Assembly: GCA_036172665.1 (NCBI GenBank)
Contig: CM069870.1
Span: 72,106,212 to 72,170,211, forward strand
DNA: 64,000 nt
Direction: 5' to 3'
DNA from: Prosopocoilus inquinatus
Taxonomy: Eukaryota > Arthropoda > Insecta > Coleoptera > Lucanidae
The notes under the pieces are model-generated. The model saw only the letters and a program-made list of their open reading frames with translations, ran no database searches and was not told the DNA's origin. The translations under genes and the position numbers were made by a program. Positions within the stretch are counted from its first letter, which is position 1. Every line of letters starts with the position of its first letter. Below, piece by piece: positions 47,484 to 58,508 of this stretch.

Positions 47484-48071
47484 CAGGGCTGTGGAGTGTG
47501 GAGTCTGATTCTGATTCCAACCCTGACTCTAACTCTTTATAAATCAATACAGAAAATTTACGTTGTCTTAATACAGACCTTAGCATGGTAGGCGAACATG
47601 ACGGGGTATATACCCTTTCTTCGCGATGTTAGTTGCGCGCTTATTTCAGCAACCAATCACACAGGGACCTTTTTTGTAACTTCGATGTGATCACACTTGT
47701 TTGTTAATGGATTCATTGTTACCGTCGATGGGTGGGGGATACTACAAACTGGCTCTTCTCGTACTTTATGCCCAGGTTTGTCTTAATAGTACGTATTTTT
47801 ATTTAAAAAATACTGAAAAATGGGTAAAAACTTTTTTTAATTCATGTTTCCGATTCCTGCAAACTGGCCTTGCCTGAGTCATTTTAACATACCAGTCATA
47901 CCAACACAAACCTATCAAAATACATGTATACTCATTCGCAACTCAGCAGACACCTACACGTGAATCTCACAGGTTCATGTCACAGGAGTCGAAGCCGGAG
48001 TCGGTATACATAGTTTCATCGACTCCTACACCGACTCCGATAAAGCTATAGTTGCTTCTGACTCCGACTAA
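47484..48071. repeat. GGAGTCGG-rich element remnant, hAT-like
   Basis: Starts CAGGGCTGTGGAGT at 47484, followed by GGAGTCTGATTCTGATTCC. It has inverted GGAGTCGAAGCCGGAGTCGG and CGACTCCTACACCGACTCC around 47987-48041, and a last GACTCCGACT near 48060. Ends reading CAGGGCTGTGGAGTCGG with degenerate GAGTC repeats are typical of small non-autonomous hAT-type elements. The right terminus is not clear and no 8-bp duplication was confirmed. Confidence 0.4.
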
Positions 48072-50118
48072 GTTAACTTAATAATTATAAGAAATATGGA
48101 CGAAAGTTTGATATAAAAGTTACTAGATTTGATAAAATACAGCTGAAAGTTAAGTCAAAATAAAATTCAAGATAGCGGTTTTCAAGATATTGATAGAAAC
48201 TTTCTTATTTTAAATGGGCGTTATATTGAATTTTTATACGACTAAATAGCGCTTTTTCTTTTCTCGTTTCAACCGTGTTTCACAATCCATACCTACATAA
48301 AAAAAAAAACTTGATAATTTTAACAGTATGCCATTTTAAAGGAATTTTAAAATGACATCCAATGATGTATCATTTTTAACAGTCTCCAGTTGATGACAAA
48401 GACACCTGTGTTTGTCTAAAGTCGTTTCTCCTCCATGTTAACTAACTTTAAAACAATATGAGGTTTTAGGAAATTCGAACAACAATCAAGTCAAAGCAAA
48501 TGAGAGGTGACATTTCCTTTAACACGTTAATTATTGATATTAGATAAATGTAATGGCGAAGGTGACGTAGGAGAGAGAGTATTAGATCACTATAGATTAA
48601 GTCAGCTCAGTTAAATAGAAACTACAAATGATGTATGATAAAATTATAATGATGTTATAATTAAAAGAGCTCAAATTTATATAATATGTTCTCTGAAGAC
48701 CGCATGTATAACCTACCTAGCTGCATTAGCTTCGCGCTAAGAGTATTAAATTTTTAAACAGCGACTTCCTTGTACAAGGACTGTTTCGCTCTTGGTTTCC
48801 GGAGCTTCCGCTTTTAATATCCGACCGAAACGTTCTTCCGGACTGATTGTGCAAATGAAACGGGGCGCAACCGAGGCAGTGTCTCTTAAATGCGGGCTCG
48901 CCTCGTTTTCTCTCCCGTTATTCTCCCAGCTTCACGTGTGTGTGTGTGTGTGTGTGTACCAACACGACGACTTCATCTAGTCTCCGGATTTAATGAAAGT
49001 TTTTGTCGGTTCGGCCCTTTTTTTTAATATTGCGGCCATTCGATTTGCATGGCCACTTTAAATCATATAACTCCTTTACAGGCGCGCTTTGTCCCATAAC
49101 TTTTTCATTGTTATGCAACAAAAAGTTTAAGGTGCTAGAAATTTAATAGTGTTACGTACAACTAACAAGGTACCGCAATCCGTTTATAATTGCCATTCCA
49201 TTAGATTCTAGTAGCTTCGCGCGCAGCCCTTGTTAACTCACGATGTCACAAATATTCCAAATGGCAGAAGCGGACACGAAGTTTGAGCAATTTTATTCTA
49301 ACATACGAATCTGTCAACTAACATGTACAACGAGCACGCGCCCTTGGAGTATTTCGTTTTAAAGTATTCGGGCGACCACCAATACTTAGTTAATGAATTT
49401 AATTGACGACAATTTACTTTGAGTCTAAATTCGCAACGCTATACGAGAAAATGCGATGGTGAGAAAATCAACGACAGAAACTACTTTCGGTCATAGATTT
49501 CAAATTTTCACACATAACCGTGTAATTTACCGCCGGCCTACTGGCGAACGGAGAAAATTAAAGGCGGCCTGGGGGCGCTCGAATTCGCCTCGGAGCGCGT
49601 AATTGCAGATTCGACGTCGATTCGCGCCGATTTGTTCTATCCGACGTGTGTAATTTGGTCGCTCGTTCGTGCTCTCGAGGATTGCTATGCGAAATCACGA
49701 GGTCATTTTCCAGATTATGATGGATGGACATGCCAATGCAAATAAAGTCTGCCTTTGTGCTGGGAATCGAGTTCGGAGTATGATGGATATCGTTGTAATT
49801 CGTTTAGGACCAGACGGTTATACTTGTTTCCTTAGCTTAACAAATTTTGATGCGCTTCCATCTTTAAATCCTCGTGAGATATAGGGTGTACCCTTAAATA
49901 ACCAAAAGTGAAAGGTACATCAAACGTTTGTAAAAGCTGTTCAACAACAAATCGTTATAATTAGTCTGTTAAATTTCAATATTTTGTTTAAACTTGAGGC
50001 ACTACTCTACTTATTTATTTATTTATTTAAATCTTCCCGTTTTGGCGCCGTACTTATTTTTTACATGTTTAGCCTTCAAATATTTTCATTATTATTCAAA
50101 TCGAAGTTGTTGTTGCCC
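48072..50118. other. Non-coding stretch, no gene recognised
   Basis: Contains a (GT)n run at 48935-48957, a GC-rich patch at 49530-49640, and (ATTT)n at about 50005-50028. No supported frame. Confidence 0.5.
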
Positions 50119-51269
50119 TAAAGATGGTAACCGACAAGTTGTTACCGATAAGAACAATCCACGAAATGGAAATAGTCCGACAAACAACGCAGTTCCAAAT
50201 AAAAGAAAGAACTTCACAATAGCTCCCTAGAACATATCGATAACAGACTTACTTAGGGCAGTAGAAGAAACGGCACAAAAAATGCAGAGTAAAATCGAGG
50301 TAGAACACTATAGGTGGAAAATGAGGACAGCATTGGACAAAGCCTCAAACAAGAAACCCTGAATCTCACGAAAATTGAAATGAGTGCCTTGAAAGGGAAT
50401 GCCACAATAGCAATGGACAAAACAATGTAGGTATGAAGAGAAAATAAAAGAAGTTCTCAACGCAGGACAATACAAATAACTGGAAAGAGACCCCACTCCA
50501 TCAGTAGAAAGAAAGATATATAAAACTCTTCATAAACATCGAGAACATTTCATATATCTACAAAGAACGAAACTCACACCTGACTACAACAAACCCCCAC
50601 ATCATTATGGACTACCAAAAATCCATAAAAATGGGATCCAACCATTTGTCTGTTCAAGGGACTCTCCAATACACAAACTACCCAAATTCCTACTCCATAT
50701 AATCAATTCGTAATCGAGTAACACAAATTGTGCGATAAAGAACACAGAAATCATTAAAAACCACAGAATCTCAGACCAGTATGTGCTAGTCAGCTTCGAT
50801 ATTGTAAGCAAATGTCCCTACATATGCAGCACTGAACATTGTTAAAAATAGACTCTCCCTATCTGATAGAACAACATTAAACACAGAGACAATAGTGGAA
50901 CAACTTACATTAGCATAAACACCAACTACTTCCAAGTAGAAGAAAAAAGCTTCAAACACGAATTTGATACGGCAGTGGGTTCACCATTATCCCCGATCCT
51001 AACCAACATTTGAGTTCACAATTTGAACAAAACGCAATAGACCAATTCGACTGCAAACCGACCGACACTGGGGCTAAGTTATGTTGGCGATACCTTCGTA
51101 ATATGGTCAGATGGAAGAGAAAACCTAGAACAGACAGTTTCCTTACACACTTAAGAAGACAGAAGAATCTAACGCGTTCACAATGGAATCGAAGAAGGAA
51201 AAATCTCTTTCCTGGACGTATTAGTTCAGAGAAACGAAGATACACTCCAAAACAAAGTGTATAATATAT

Positions 51270-53560
51270 ACATATTATATAATATATACAAAAAAAAAAA
51301 ACAATAAAATACATCGAACATGAAGAGAAAGATTAAACGTTGTCATAGAATATATCTTCATATAAGACATCAGCATTGCGACACATAGTGTAAAGTGGAG
51401 ATTTTAAGCGCATATTAGTGTTAGCAGTTGGCAAGTGGAAGGTTTTGGCCCACCTGGAGTTAATGCGTGGCACTAGCAGATTTAAAGAAGCCAGAATTTC
51501 ACCACAATCTATTTGGTTATGAAGTACCTTCCATATAAATCGGGCTCCCTGTCTATCACGGCGATGACTAAGTGATTGAAAGTTGTGCGTAAGCAGTAGA
51601 CAATCATAGTCAATACCTCTCGGTGGATATTGTCCACTGATTTTAAATGTAAGGAACTTAAGGAATCTGCGTTGTATACGTTTAATATCCAAACGATAGC
51701 AGTTATATAACGGTGACCAAACTTGCGAAGCGTACTCCAATCTGCTAACAACCAATGAATTAAAAAGACACTTAAATATATTTACGTTGTTAAAATATTT
51801 AGTCGTACGTAAGACAAAACCATATAATTTGGAGGCTGTTGTAACTATATTACGTATGTGAACAGAAAAGCTAAGTGAGGAATCAAAGTTTACCCCAAGA
51901 TCTGTAGTAAAATCCGTACGTGTTAGCTTTTGGTGATTAATTATATAGTCGACGATCAGTGGATGAAACTTCCTAGTGTAGGTAACAACACAGCATTTAT
52001 TGATATTCAACTTTAAATGATTATTTAAACACCATTTAGCAACAGTATCAAGACACCGTTGAAGATCAGCACCTTCAGAAACACTAGAAACTGAGGCATA
52101 GATTTTAACATCATCCGCAAAGGCTAGAGCTCGGTCTTCAAGAGATATCAACAAATCATTAATGAATAAAACGAACAGTAAGGGACCCAAATTAGAGCCC
52201 TGTGGTACACCAGATGTTGCTAAATATTCATAAGATTTGTAACCGTTGTAGAACACATAATTTATTCTGTTTGTTAAATATGACTTCATTAGACCTAATG
52301 CAGAGGACGTCATGCCAAAAGAACTTAATTTTTTAAGAAGAATGCCATGGTGCACCGTATCGAAAGCACTAGTGAGATCTGTATATATAACATCTACTTG
52401 ACCCTGCTTATCAAGATGCTCAGAAATAAATTGTGTTATAGTGACTAAGTTCGTTGTAGTGGATCTACCGGAGACAAAACCATGTTGAGAAGATGCTATG
52501 AAGGATCGAGTGTTATTAAAAATTTGCTGAAAGATAACTTTCTCAAAAATTTTAGCAAAATTATTTAAGATTGCTATAGGGCGATAGTTTTTTAACACTG
52601 CTTTATCGTCCTTTTTATGAACAGGTGTAACTCTAGCACGTTTCCAAGCATCTGGAAATGAAGATGTAGTAATGGCGAGGTTAATAATATACAGCAAGGG
52701 TTTAACGAGTACATATCTCGCATCACGAACCAAAAAACTGGGAATCAGATCTTCACCAGCGGTAACTTTATCAGGAAACCTAACCATTATTTCTAATAAG
52801 TCATCCTCAGTAACAGGTGAAAGATGAAAAGGAGGACAATTCGAATTGACTTCCTCAGATTCTGTATAAAGAGAGGTAGTTAAATAAATTTTAGAAAATA
52901 AATCAGCAAAACCATTAACAATATCCCGGGGACTATCATAGGATTTATCATCAGAGAATAATTCGTTAGGGATCCGAGTAGTGCCTTGTCTCATGTGAAC
53001 GTATTGAAAGATTTGTTTAGGATTAGACAAAATAGACTCTTCCGTTTGACGCATATATGTTCTATAGGCAGAAGATATTTGAGTTTTACATAGAGCACGT
53101 AAACGTTTAAATTCATTGAGATAAAACAAGTTATTTGTAGTCACCCATCTCTGTCGGTAGTTATCCTTTAATTTTAAATTAGCGATAATAGATCCTGTAA
53201 ACCACGGAAGAAAAGCAAATTTACGAATGATATGTTGCGGAACTGATGTATCAAAAATATTATGCAGAATATTATGCAGTAATTGAGTGCAAAGATTAAC
53301 ATCAAAGTTACTTTCCACAGGAGTCCAGTCAATGTTAAGGAGTTTATTATAGAGATCAAAGAAATTTGCTCTGCGAAAATTATATCTTTTGATCTGACCT
53401 ACTGGAAAAGTAGATAGATCAGGGAACAAACCCTTAATAGCAAGAGCAAGAGCAGGGTGATACGAATCCTCTGAAACAAAGGGTACTTCTTCATGAGTAA
53501 CTGCAAGTTCACATATAAGATTTGACAAGACAAGATCCAGCAATTTGTCAATTTGTCATC
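51270..53560 (-). mobile_element. 5'-truncated LINE inserted into the Penelope element
   Basis: Same family as the LINE at 21593-24520, clearly related but distinct in sequence. It is truncated inside the endonuclease domain, at a point matching NRLLDLVLSN in the other copy. The 3' side ends in AT-rich text (TATAATATATAC-type) beyond an A-run at about 51290-51301. Penelope coding text resumes on both sides (AACAAAGTGTATAA and ATAAGAAACCC), so the LINE is younger than the Penelope copy. Exact junctions are blurred by TATAA-type microhomology and a short repeat (CAATTTGTCAATTTGTCATC) at the 5' junction. Confidence 0.8.
51333..53543 (-). CDS. LINE ORF2 fragment: partial endonuclease, complete reverse transcriptase
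   Basis: An uninterrupted 736-codon frame, without its own ATG, running to a stop at 51333. It begins inside the endonuclease C-terminal part (LDLVLSN, then VSEDSYHPALALAI), so nicking activity is lost. Reverse transcriptase motifs are all conserved: TPVHKKDDKAVLKNYRPIAI, QHGFVSGRST, YTDLTSAFDTVHH, SGVPQGSNLGPLLFVLFIND and LAFADDVKIY. The C-terminal region continues to MCRNADVLYEDIFYDNV, parallel to the other copy. The absence of stops over 2.2 kb in a truncated, non-mobile copy indicates a young insertion. Annotated as a partial mobile-element gene, not a host gene. Confidence 0.82.
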   Translation of the reverse strand: MLDLVLSNLICELAVTHEEVPFVSEDSYHPALALAIKGLFPDLSTFPVGQIKRYNFRRANFFDLYNKLLNIDWTPVESNFDVNLCTQLLHNILHNIFDTSVPQHIIRKFAFLPWFTGSIIANLKLKDNYRQRWVTTNNLFYLNEFKRLRALCKTQISSAYRTYMRQTEESILSNPKQIFQYVHMRQGTTRIPNELFSDDKSYDSPRDIVNGFADLFSKIYLTTSLYTESEEVNSNCPPFHLSPVTEDDLLEIMVRFPDKVTAGEDLIPSFLVRDARYVLVKPLLYIINLAITTSSFPDAWKRARVTPVHKKDDKAVLKNYRPIAILNNFAKIFEKVIFQQIFNNTRSFIASSQHGFVSGRSTTTNLVTITQFISEHLDKQGQVDVIYTDLTSAFDTVHHGILLKKLSSFGMTSSALGLMKSYLTNRINYVFYNGYKSYEYLATSGVPQGSNLGPLLFVLFINDLLISLEDRALAFADDVKIYASVSSVSEGADLQRCLDTVAKWCLNNHLKLNINKCCVVTYTRKFHPLIVDYIINHQKLTRTDFTTDLGVNFDSSLSFSVHIRNIVTTASKLYGFVLRTTKYFNNVNIFKCLFNSLVVSRLEYASQVWSPLYNCYRLDIKRIQRRFLKFLTFKISGQYPPRGIDYDCLLLTHNFQSLSHRRDRQGARFIWKVLHNQIDCGEILASLNLLVPRINSRWAKTFHLPTANTNMRLKSPLYTMCRNADVLYEDIFYDNV

Positions 53561-54525
53561 ATATAAGAAACCCATACACACTGATTTATGTTTCAACTTC
53601 GACGAAGTCAAATTAGGTGCAGCAAAGTGTCTCTACAGCAGAGCCTGTACCACATGTTCAAACTCCAACGATAAAGAAAAAGAGTTAACGAACAGCATAG
53701 AAATTCTGTAGAAAATGACTATCCCAATAACACATTACGAAAAGCCAGAAACAAAACAAGCAACTTAGGACGTGGTTCAAATGAAAACTAACACAGAAGT
53801 CTGATGTATAAAGGTAATTCTACACGTAAAAGGTGTCTCTGAAAGAATCAGAAAAATAGGAAACAGATTCAGCATAAGAACCACATTCAAATCCTCAGAC
53901 ACATAACATCCGTGTTAACTAGAACAAAACCAGACGATGAGAACAAAAGCACAAAAATTGCATGTATGCATTACCCTGTGAATGCGGTAGTTAGGGAGTA
54001 CATTGGGAAATCAAAAGACCTCTGAGAATCGGGGTAAAAGAACATCGAAGTCCTTACTCATAATGGAGAAACAACAAGGATTAAGATCACATTATGTATA
54101 AAAGATGAAACTATGACGATATCAAAAGATGAGAAAAACAGTACACATCGGAACTGCAATCTACTCCATTAGGCGAGTACGCCTTGAAATTAAAGACATG
54201 TAGTCACCAATTATAAGGAATAACCTGAAGAGTTGGAGAACCACGGACTCTCAAACCAACCCAACAGAGAGGCATGAGTCAACGATATCAGATAGCGAAC
54301 CCAATCCAATAAATCAATAATCAGAAGAATTAAGGTTCAAACCCACTCAAAATGAAAAATTAAAGGGACATGCATACGTATAGAAGTCCAACTATTTCTT
54401 ATAAAAAAATTAACAACCAACTACATTCTTCAAGGTAAAACTGTTGAAGACGATAACCGACAAGTTGTTACCAAAACGTCGGATAAGAACTATCCACTAA
54501 ATGGAGGAAATAGCTCAACAAACAA

Positions 54526-55804
54526 CCTTCCGCAAACAGTTGTTGTACCGCATGTGTTTTCTCAAATGTTTTCTTTTCCCGACCATTAATTTTTAACAAC
54601 TGTCAGAACTTGATTTTTACTTAATTTAATTGTTTTATTATTGAGTAACCTTTAATAACAGGCTGAAGAAGGTTTACTTGCGATTTTATCGTTAATTACA
54701 ATGTCGTCATAAACCAAGCAACTAACGTTTTCCGTGTGATCACCGACGCTGCAATAAAGCTGGGACTTTCTTTCACAAGACAAAATAAAGAAATAAATTG
54801 GATATTTGAGTAAGAAGACGTAATTAAAAGACATTAATTTGTTTTTTATTATTTCTCTGTAATATGAAGATTTTTGAAAGCTTCAGGCGGGCAATTATCT
54901 AAATCCGAACGCGAACTTAAACGAACGGAAAAAAAAACGAAAACAGAAAAGTAATTACACCTAATCACATTTAAATTACCGTAAATTACAAACGACATTC
55001 ATATATGTAAGTTATTTAAACCGACCGTGTACTCTTTCTGTTTGACATATGTAACCAATGCAGCATAAAGAATTCAACAAATCGCATTTTAATGAGCCGC
55101 AGCGACGAGAAAAACAAGTTGAACTCAGCTCGCAGCTCGGAATCTAAGCGTTGTTGGTATTTAAACGTTGAAATTAATTAAATAAAACAAAAAATTAATT
55201 AAACTTGCAGTCATGAATCGGGACGGTTCAATACGTACGGAGCAGAACAACAACGGAGGCGTTGTTGAAATTTCATGAAACCATCAGCAGACAGATGCAA
55301 CACGTGTGCAGCAAAAAAAAACTGCACATTAATTAAATCGCTCTGAAACAATTCGGCAATTGACTCCACGTGAACTCTAGGAACAGCAGCAGCAGCTCCG
55401 CCCAAAGAACTCGAGCTGAACCCACGCTAATTCTCACCGTATGTTAATTCATTGTGGGATAGAATTTTAGATAACGGACGAAATTGGATGTAATAATAGA
55501 CGCATTGATTGAAAAGTAGTGTCGCGTTTGATGTTATTTAACAACGCAAATTATTTCTTCATGTTGCAGTTTAGTAAAAAACAGTACAGCAAAAATTACT
55601 GGAAGGATAAACTATCTGTTTATCTTGTCTTGTGACTTCTTGAGAGGTCCTTAATCAATCAACACCAAATTAAGAGTCAGTTCTCTCTCGCTTGTACAAA
55701 CCGAGGCCTCCAAGTTTATCCTTATTTTCAACGAATTCACATCATATGTTTGCGACAATAGTCAATTCGTTGAAGTAATTCGTTTAAATTTTATTGTCTC
55801 ACAA
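54526..55804. other. Non-coding stretch, no gene recognised
   Basis: AT-rich with no supported frame. Confidence 0.5.
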
Positions 55805-55974
55805 CGTACGGAGGAGATCGAAAGGGCAGCTGTAGGACATCAAAATAAAGCTTTTTTCTTAATTCGTTTTTGACCAAATTCAATAATAAGAAAGAGACAG
55901 CAGTTTAACTTTCTTAATTTCTACTTTAATTTAGCTACCCTTTTAATCTCCTCCATAGGTTATGAGACACCCAG
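55805..55974. mobile_element. MITE copy 2, internally deleted relative of 38910-39466
   Basis: Shares GTACGGAGGAGAT(C/T)GAAAGG, CAGCTGTAGGACATCAAAAT and AATAATAAGAAAG with the left half of the longer copy, and AGCTACCCTTTTAATCTCCT and TATGAGACACCCAG with the right end. The outermost left bases (CTGGGT) are missing and the middle of about 380 bp is absent. No coding capacity. Confidence 0.75.
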
Positions 55975-55979
55975 TACTA

Positions 55980-56730
55980 GTTTACTTAGGTTCAATACAA
56001 CTAGGTTAGGTTATATTGACGTTGAAATTGGTTGAGCTTTATTTTATTTTTTTCTAATTTTTAACAATATGTATACTTTTAATTTTTTGGCAACTTTTAA
56101 TTCTTATTACTTGTGTTAAATGAAGTTAGGTTCAGATCAGATGAGTTGGACTGATCTCGACTTTAGTTGAACTTCATTTTAACTGATTTTAATTTTTTTT
56201 AAATATTTACTTTTGATTTTTTTAATGTTTTAATCTTTTACGTGTGTCAGATGACGTTAGGTTGATGACAGCCGGGTTCGATTGATCATGAGACTTGTTG
56301 AGCTTAACTTTACTTCTGTAACTCGGGTTGAAAGCAGTTAGATTGAGTTGACACTGAAAATCTGTTTTCCTTTCATTTTTTTATTGTTTTTTTGATTCCT
56401 TTTGCTTGGATAGAATAGAATCAAGTTCAGTTGTTGAGTCGAGTCCGGTTGAACTTTGCTGTAATCGTTTTTTTTTTTTTAATTTTTTGCGTCCTTCATT
56501 TTATGCTTGAATACAGTTAAATTTAGTTCAGTTGAGTTGGAGTTGGAGTTAATTTGTTACTTGGTTGATTGAAGGGAGGGGGGATAGGTGGGATTCAATT
56601 GGATTGGGTGGACATCAAAAGATTTTTATCTAATCAACATTTTTTTATTTTAATTTTTTAAGAGGAGTTTGGTTGACCTTGGAAGTTGTTCAAACTGCGC
56701 TTTAATCGTTTTTAATTAACAAACAGTGAT
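55980..56730 (+). repeat. Degenerate tandem array, period about 130-150 bp
   Basis: A block of TTGA(G/A)CTT(T/C)A followed by T-rich sequence recurs near 56032, 56167, 56297 and 56450, with a weaker one near 56687. Between blocks, GTTAGGTT(C/G/A)A and GGTTGA/AGTTGA motifs recur. Units are strongly diverged, so this looks like an old minisatellite or a tandemly repeated element tail. Confidence 0.45.
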
Positions 56731-58392
56731 ATTATTTTATTATGCAACATATCCTTATGTTGCTTCTTAAAATAATCATGTCAAAGCATGGTAACCTTAG
56801 GTAACTAAAACCGCTAATTCAAATAATTTAAATGTCTAACACACTTTGAAATAAAACTTTCGTTACAAATTTTAAGAGTACTTCAAGTTTAATCATTTTT
56901 CTTTTTAACAGATAGTGAGCTCAAGGAAACGTATATTTACTAAATTGCACTCACATGCAGTTCAAGAGAAAAAGTAAACGTCTCGTTAGGAATAATAAAT
57001 AACACACTGATTGGTCAATTATTTATTATTTAAATCTTCTCAATAACTCAATAGTTCCTCAAATGCAGCAAATTTGAAAACCCCTGGTATCAACGCTATG
57101 CTTGGTATTTAACAAGATGGTGCTCCATCACATTTTACGATGAAATTTCTTAATAAAATATTGTGCGGTTGTAATTTTCATCACGGTACGAGACACAATT
57201 ATTAGCGTGCATTCATTGCCAGCGTATTGCGTGGCGATGGTAACGCCGGGAACATCCTACGTGTAATGATAACTCTCACTGAATTAAATATTTTTATACA
57301 AAATTTTAAGATGTAACATAAAACATAATCCAATGTAAAATACTCTAAACGCAGTTCTTTTTATAAATTATTTTATCAGGTAGCAATTGTTCATTTTCCT
57401 ATATACCGCCTACGGTAAGAAGAGGGTGCAATATTTAGTATAGTACCAACTTTGAAAAATAACTTACCGAACAAGGAAGTTCAAATATGTAAGTTTCAAT
57501 CACTTATGAATGCTTCCTTGTATATTCTTGTTTTCTTGTCAGTCTTCTGATTTTAAAGCAGTCCTCCGGAGAATCGTCTATCTGCTTTTGCTTTTTATAG
57601 TTCATCTTTTGCGTATTTCGCTGCCTTTATTTGAATTCTCTTTTTTGTTTTTTAACGGCATTAATTTGTCGCCTGTTCATTGACATTTCTCGGATTCTTT
57701 TGATTTTTTTTAGTAAATCGCAGGAGATTCCTCTTTCTCAATCATCTTTGCTTTTCGATCAACTGCTTTATCGACGTTTGGAAACCGATTGCATTGAAAT
57801 TTGCACACTTTATCCGCGACGTTAATTTCTCTTTTGCTTTGTATCAAGTCTAAGGAGAAAGTCGACGTAAGTTTGGGTGGCGAGGCATAACTCCGTGAAT
57901 GTAACGATTTAAATAAACAAACGTGCCGGTTGCTTGGTAGTGCATTTCATTGTTCTTGCTAAAAGGCCCCAAAACGAGCAGTCGAGCAGGTATGTATGTA
58001 TGAATGCAGGTGTGAACGCGGCGAACACTCGGCGAGTGCTCGGAGTGATTATTAATTTCGCAAGGAACGCGAAAGGACGCGCGTGTTTCGGCGAGAGGGC
58101 AATGTGTTGTTGCGTTTGCAGGCCTTAATGCGAATAATTCAGACTTCAAACGACGTTAGTACTGCGAAATAATTGGCGTGGCGCAAGAGTGATTTATCGG
58201 AGACCTTTTCTCTTCGATTTCAACTCATCTCTCACGACTTCAATGCTCGAACACGCCCGCGTAATGCTTGGCTTAAACGTTACATAATTGACATCATCGA
58301 TAAATTAATTTATCATTTAAACGCTCACCAATTTTTTTTTTATTGCTCAAATAAGGTATTTCTGTTCGGCCTACACACTTGCAATCTACATA
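56731..58392. other. Non-coding stretch, no gene recognised
   Basis: Short frames on both strands at 57631-58433 overlap and lack domains. Nothing else recognised. Confidence 0.5.
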
Positions 58393-58508
58393 CAGCCGGT
58401 GACATAATTATTAGGCACCCCCGAAAATTATGAGTTTTATTAAAGGTAAACAATGAAAAGTGAAACAAATATGTATATGTAAATATTTATTGATTATAAG
58501 AGAAAAGT

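Larger units (their letters stand above)
50440..54090 (+). pseudogene. Penelope reverse transcriptase plus GIY-YIG endonuclease, degraded
   Basis: Penelope proteins prime reverse transcription at breaks made by a C-terminal GIY-YIG nuclease. Readable blocks, in shifting frames: ERDPTPSVERKIYKTLHKH (from about 50480), HHYGLPKIHKNG (about 50597-50632, the family's LPKIHK signature), DQYVLVSFDIVS (about 50780, motif A), GSPLSPILTN (about 50980), YVGDTFVIW (about 51080, the YxDD site with Gly for Asp), and GKISFLDVLVQRNEDTL (about 51200). After the LINE the frame resumes with KPIHTDLCFNFDEVKLGAAK (53570), VKGVSERIRKIGNRF (about 53830), and near 53960-54050 a cysteine pair (ALPCECG), EYIGKSK and RPLRIGVKEHR, the GIY-YIG core. 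Many stops and frameshifts; certainly dead. Confidence 0.75.
50119..54525 (+). mobile_element. Penelope-like element between direct repeats, split by a LINE
   Basis: Direct repeats of about 80 bp (50119-50200 and 54445-54525) share GATAACCGACAAGTTGTTACC-like text, GATAAGAAC, ATCCAC and AAATGGA. They bracket a decayed Penelope-type reading frame, as the pseudo-LTRs of these retroelements do. Both repeats contain a GGTAAC..GTTACC stem preceded by a CTGAAGA-like box and followed by a GAAA-like box, resembling a degenerate hammerhead. The frame is split at about 51265/53562 by the LINE at 51270-53560. Without the LINE the element would be about 2.1 kb between repeats, close to the usual size of the family's single ORF. 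Confidence 0.75.
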
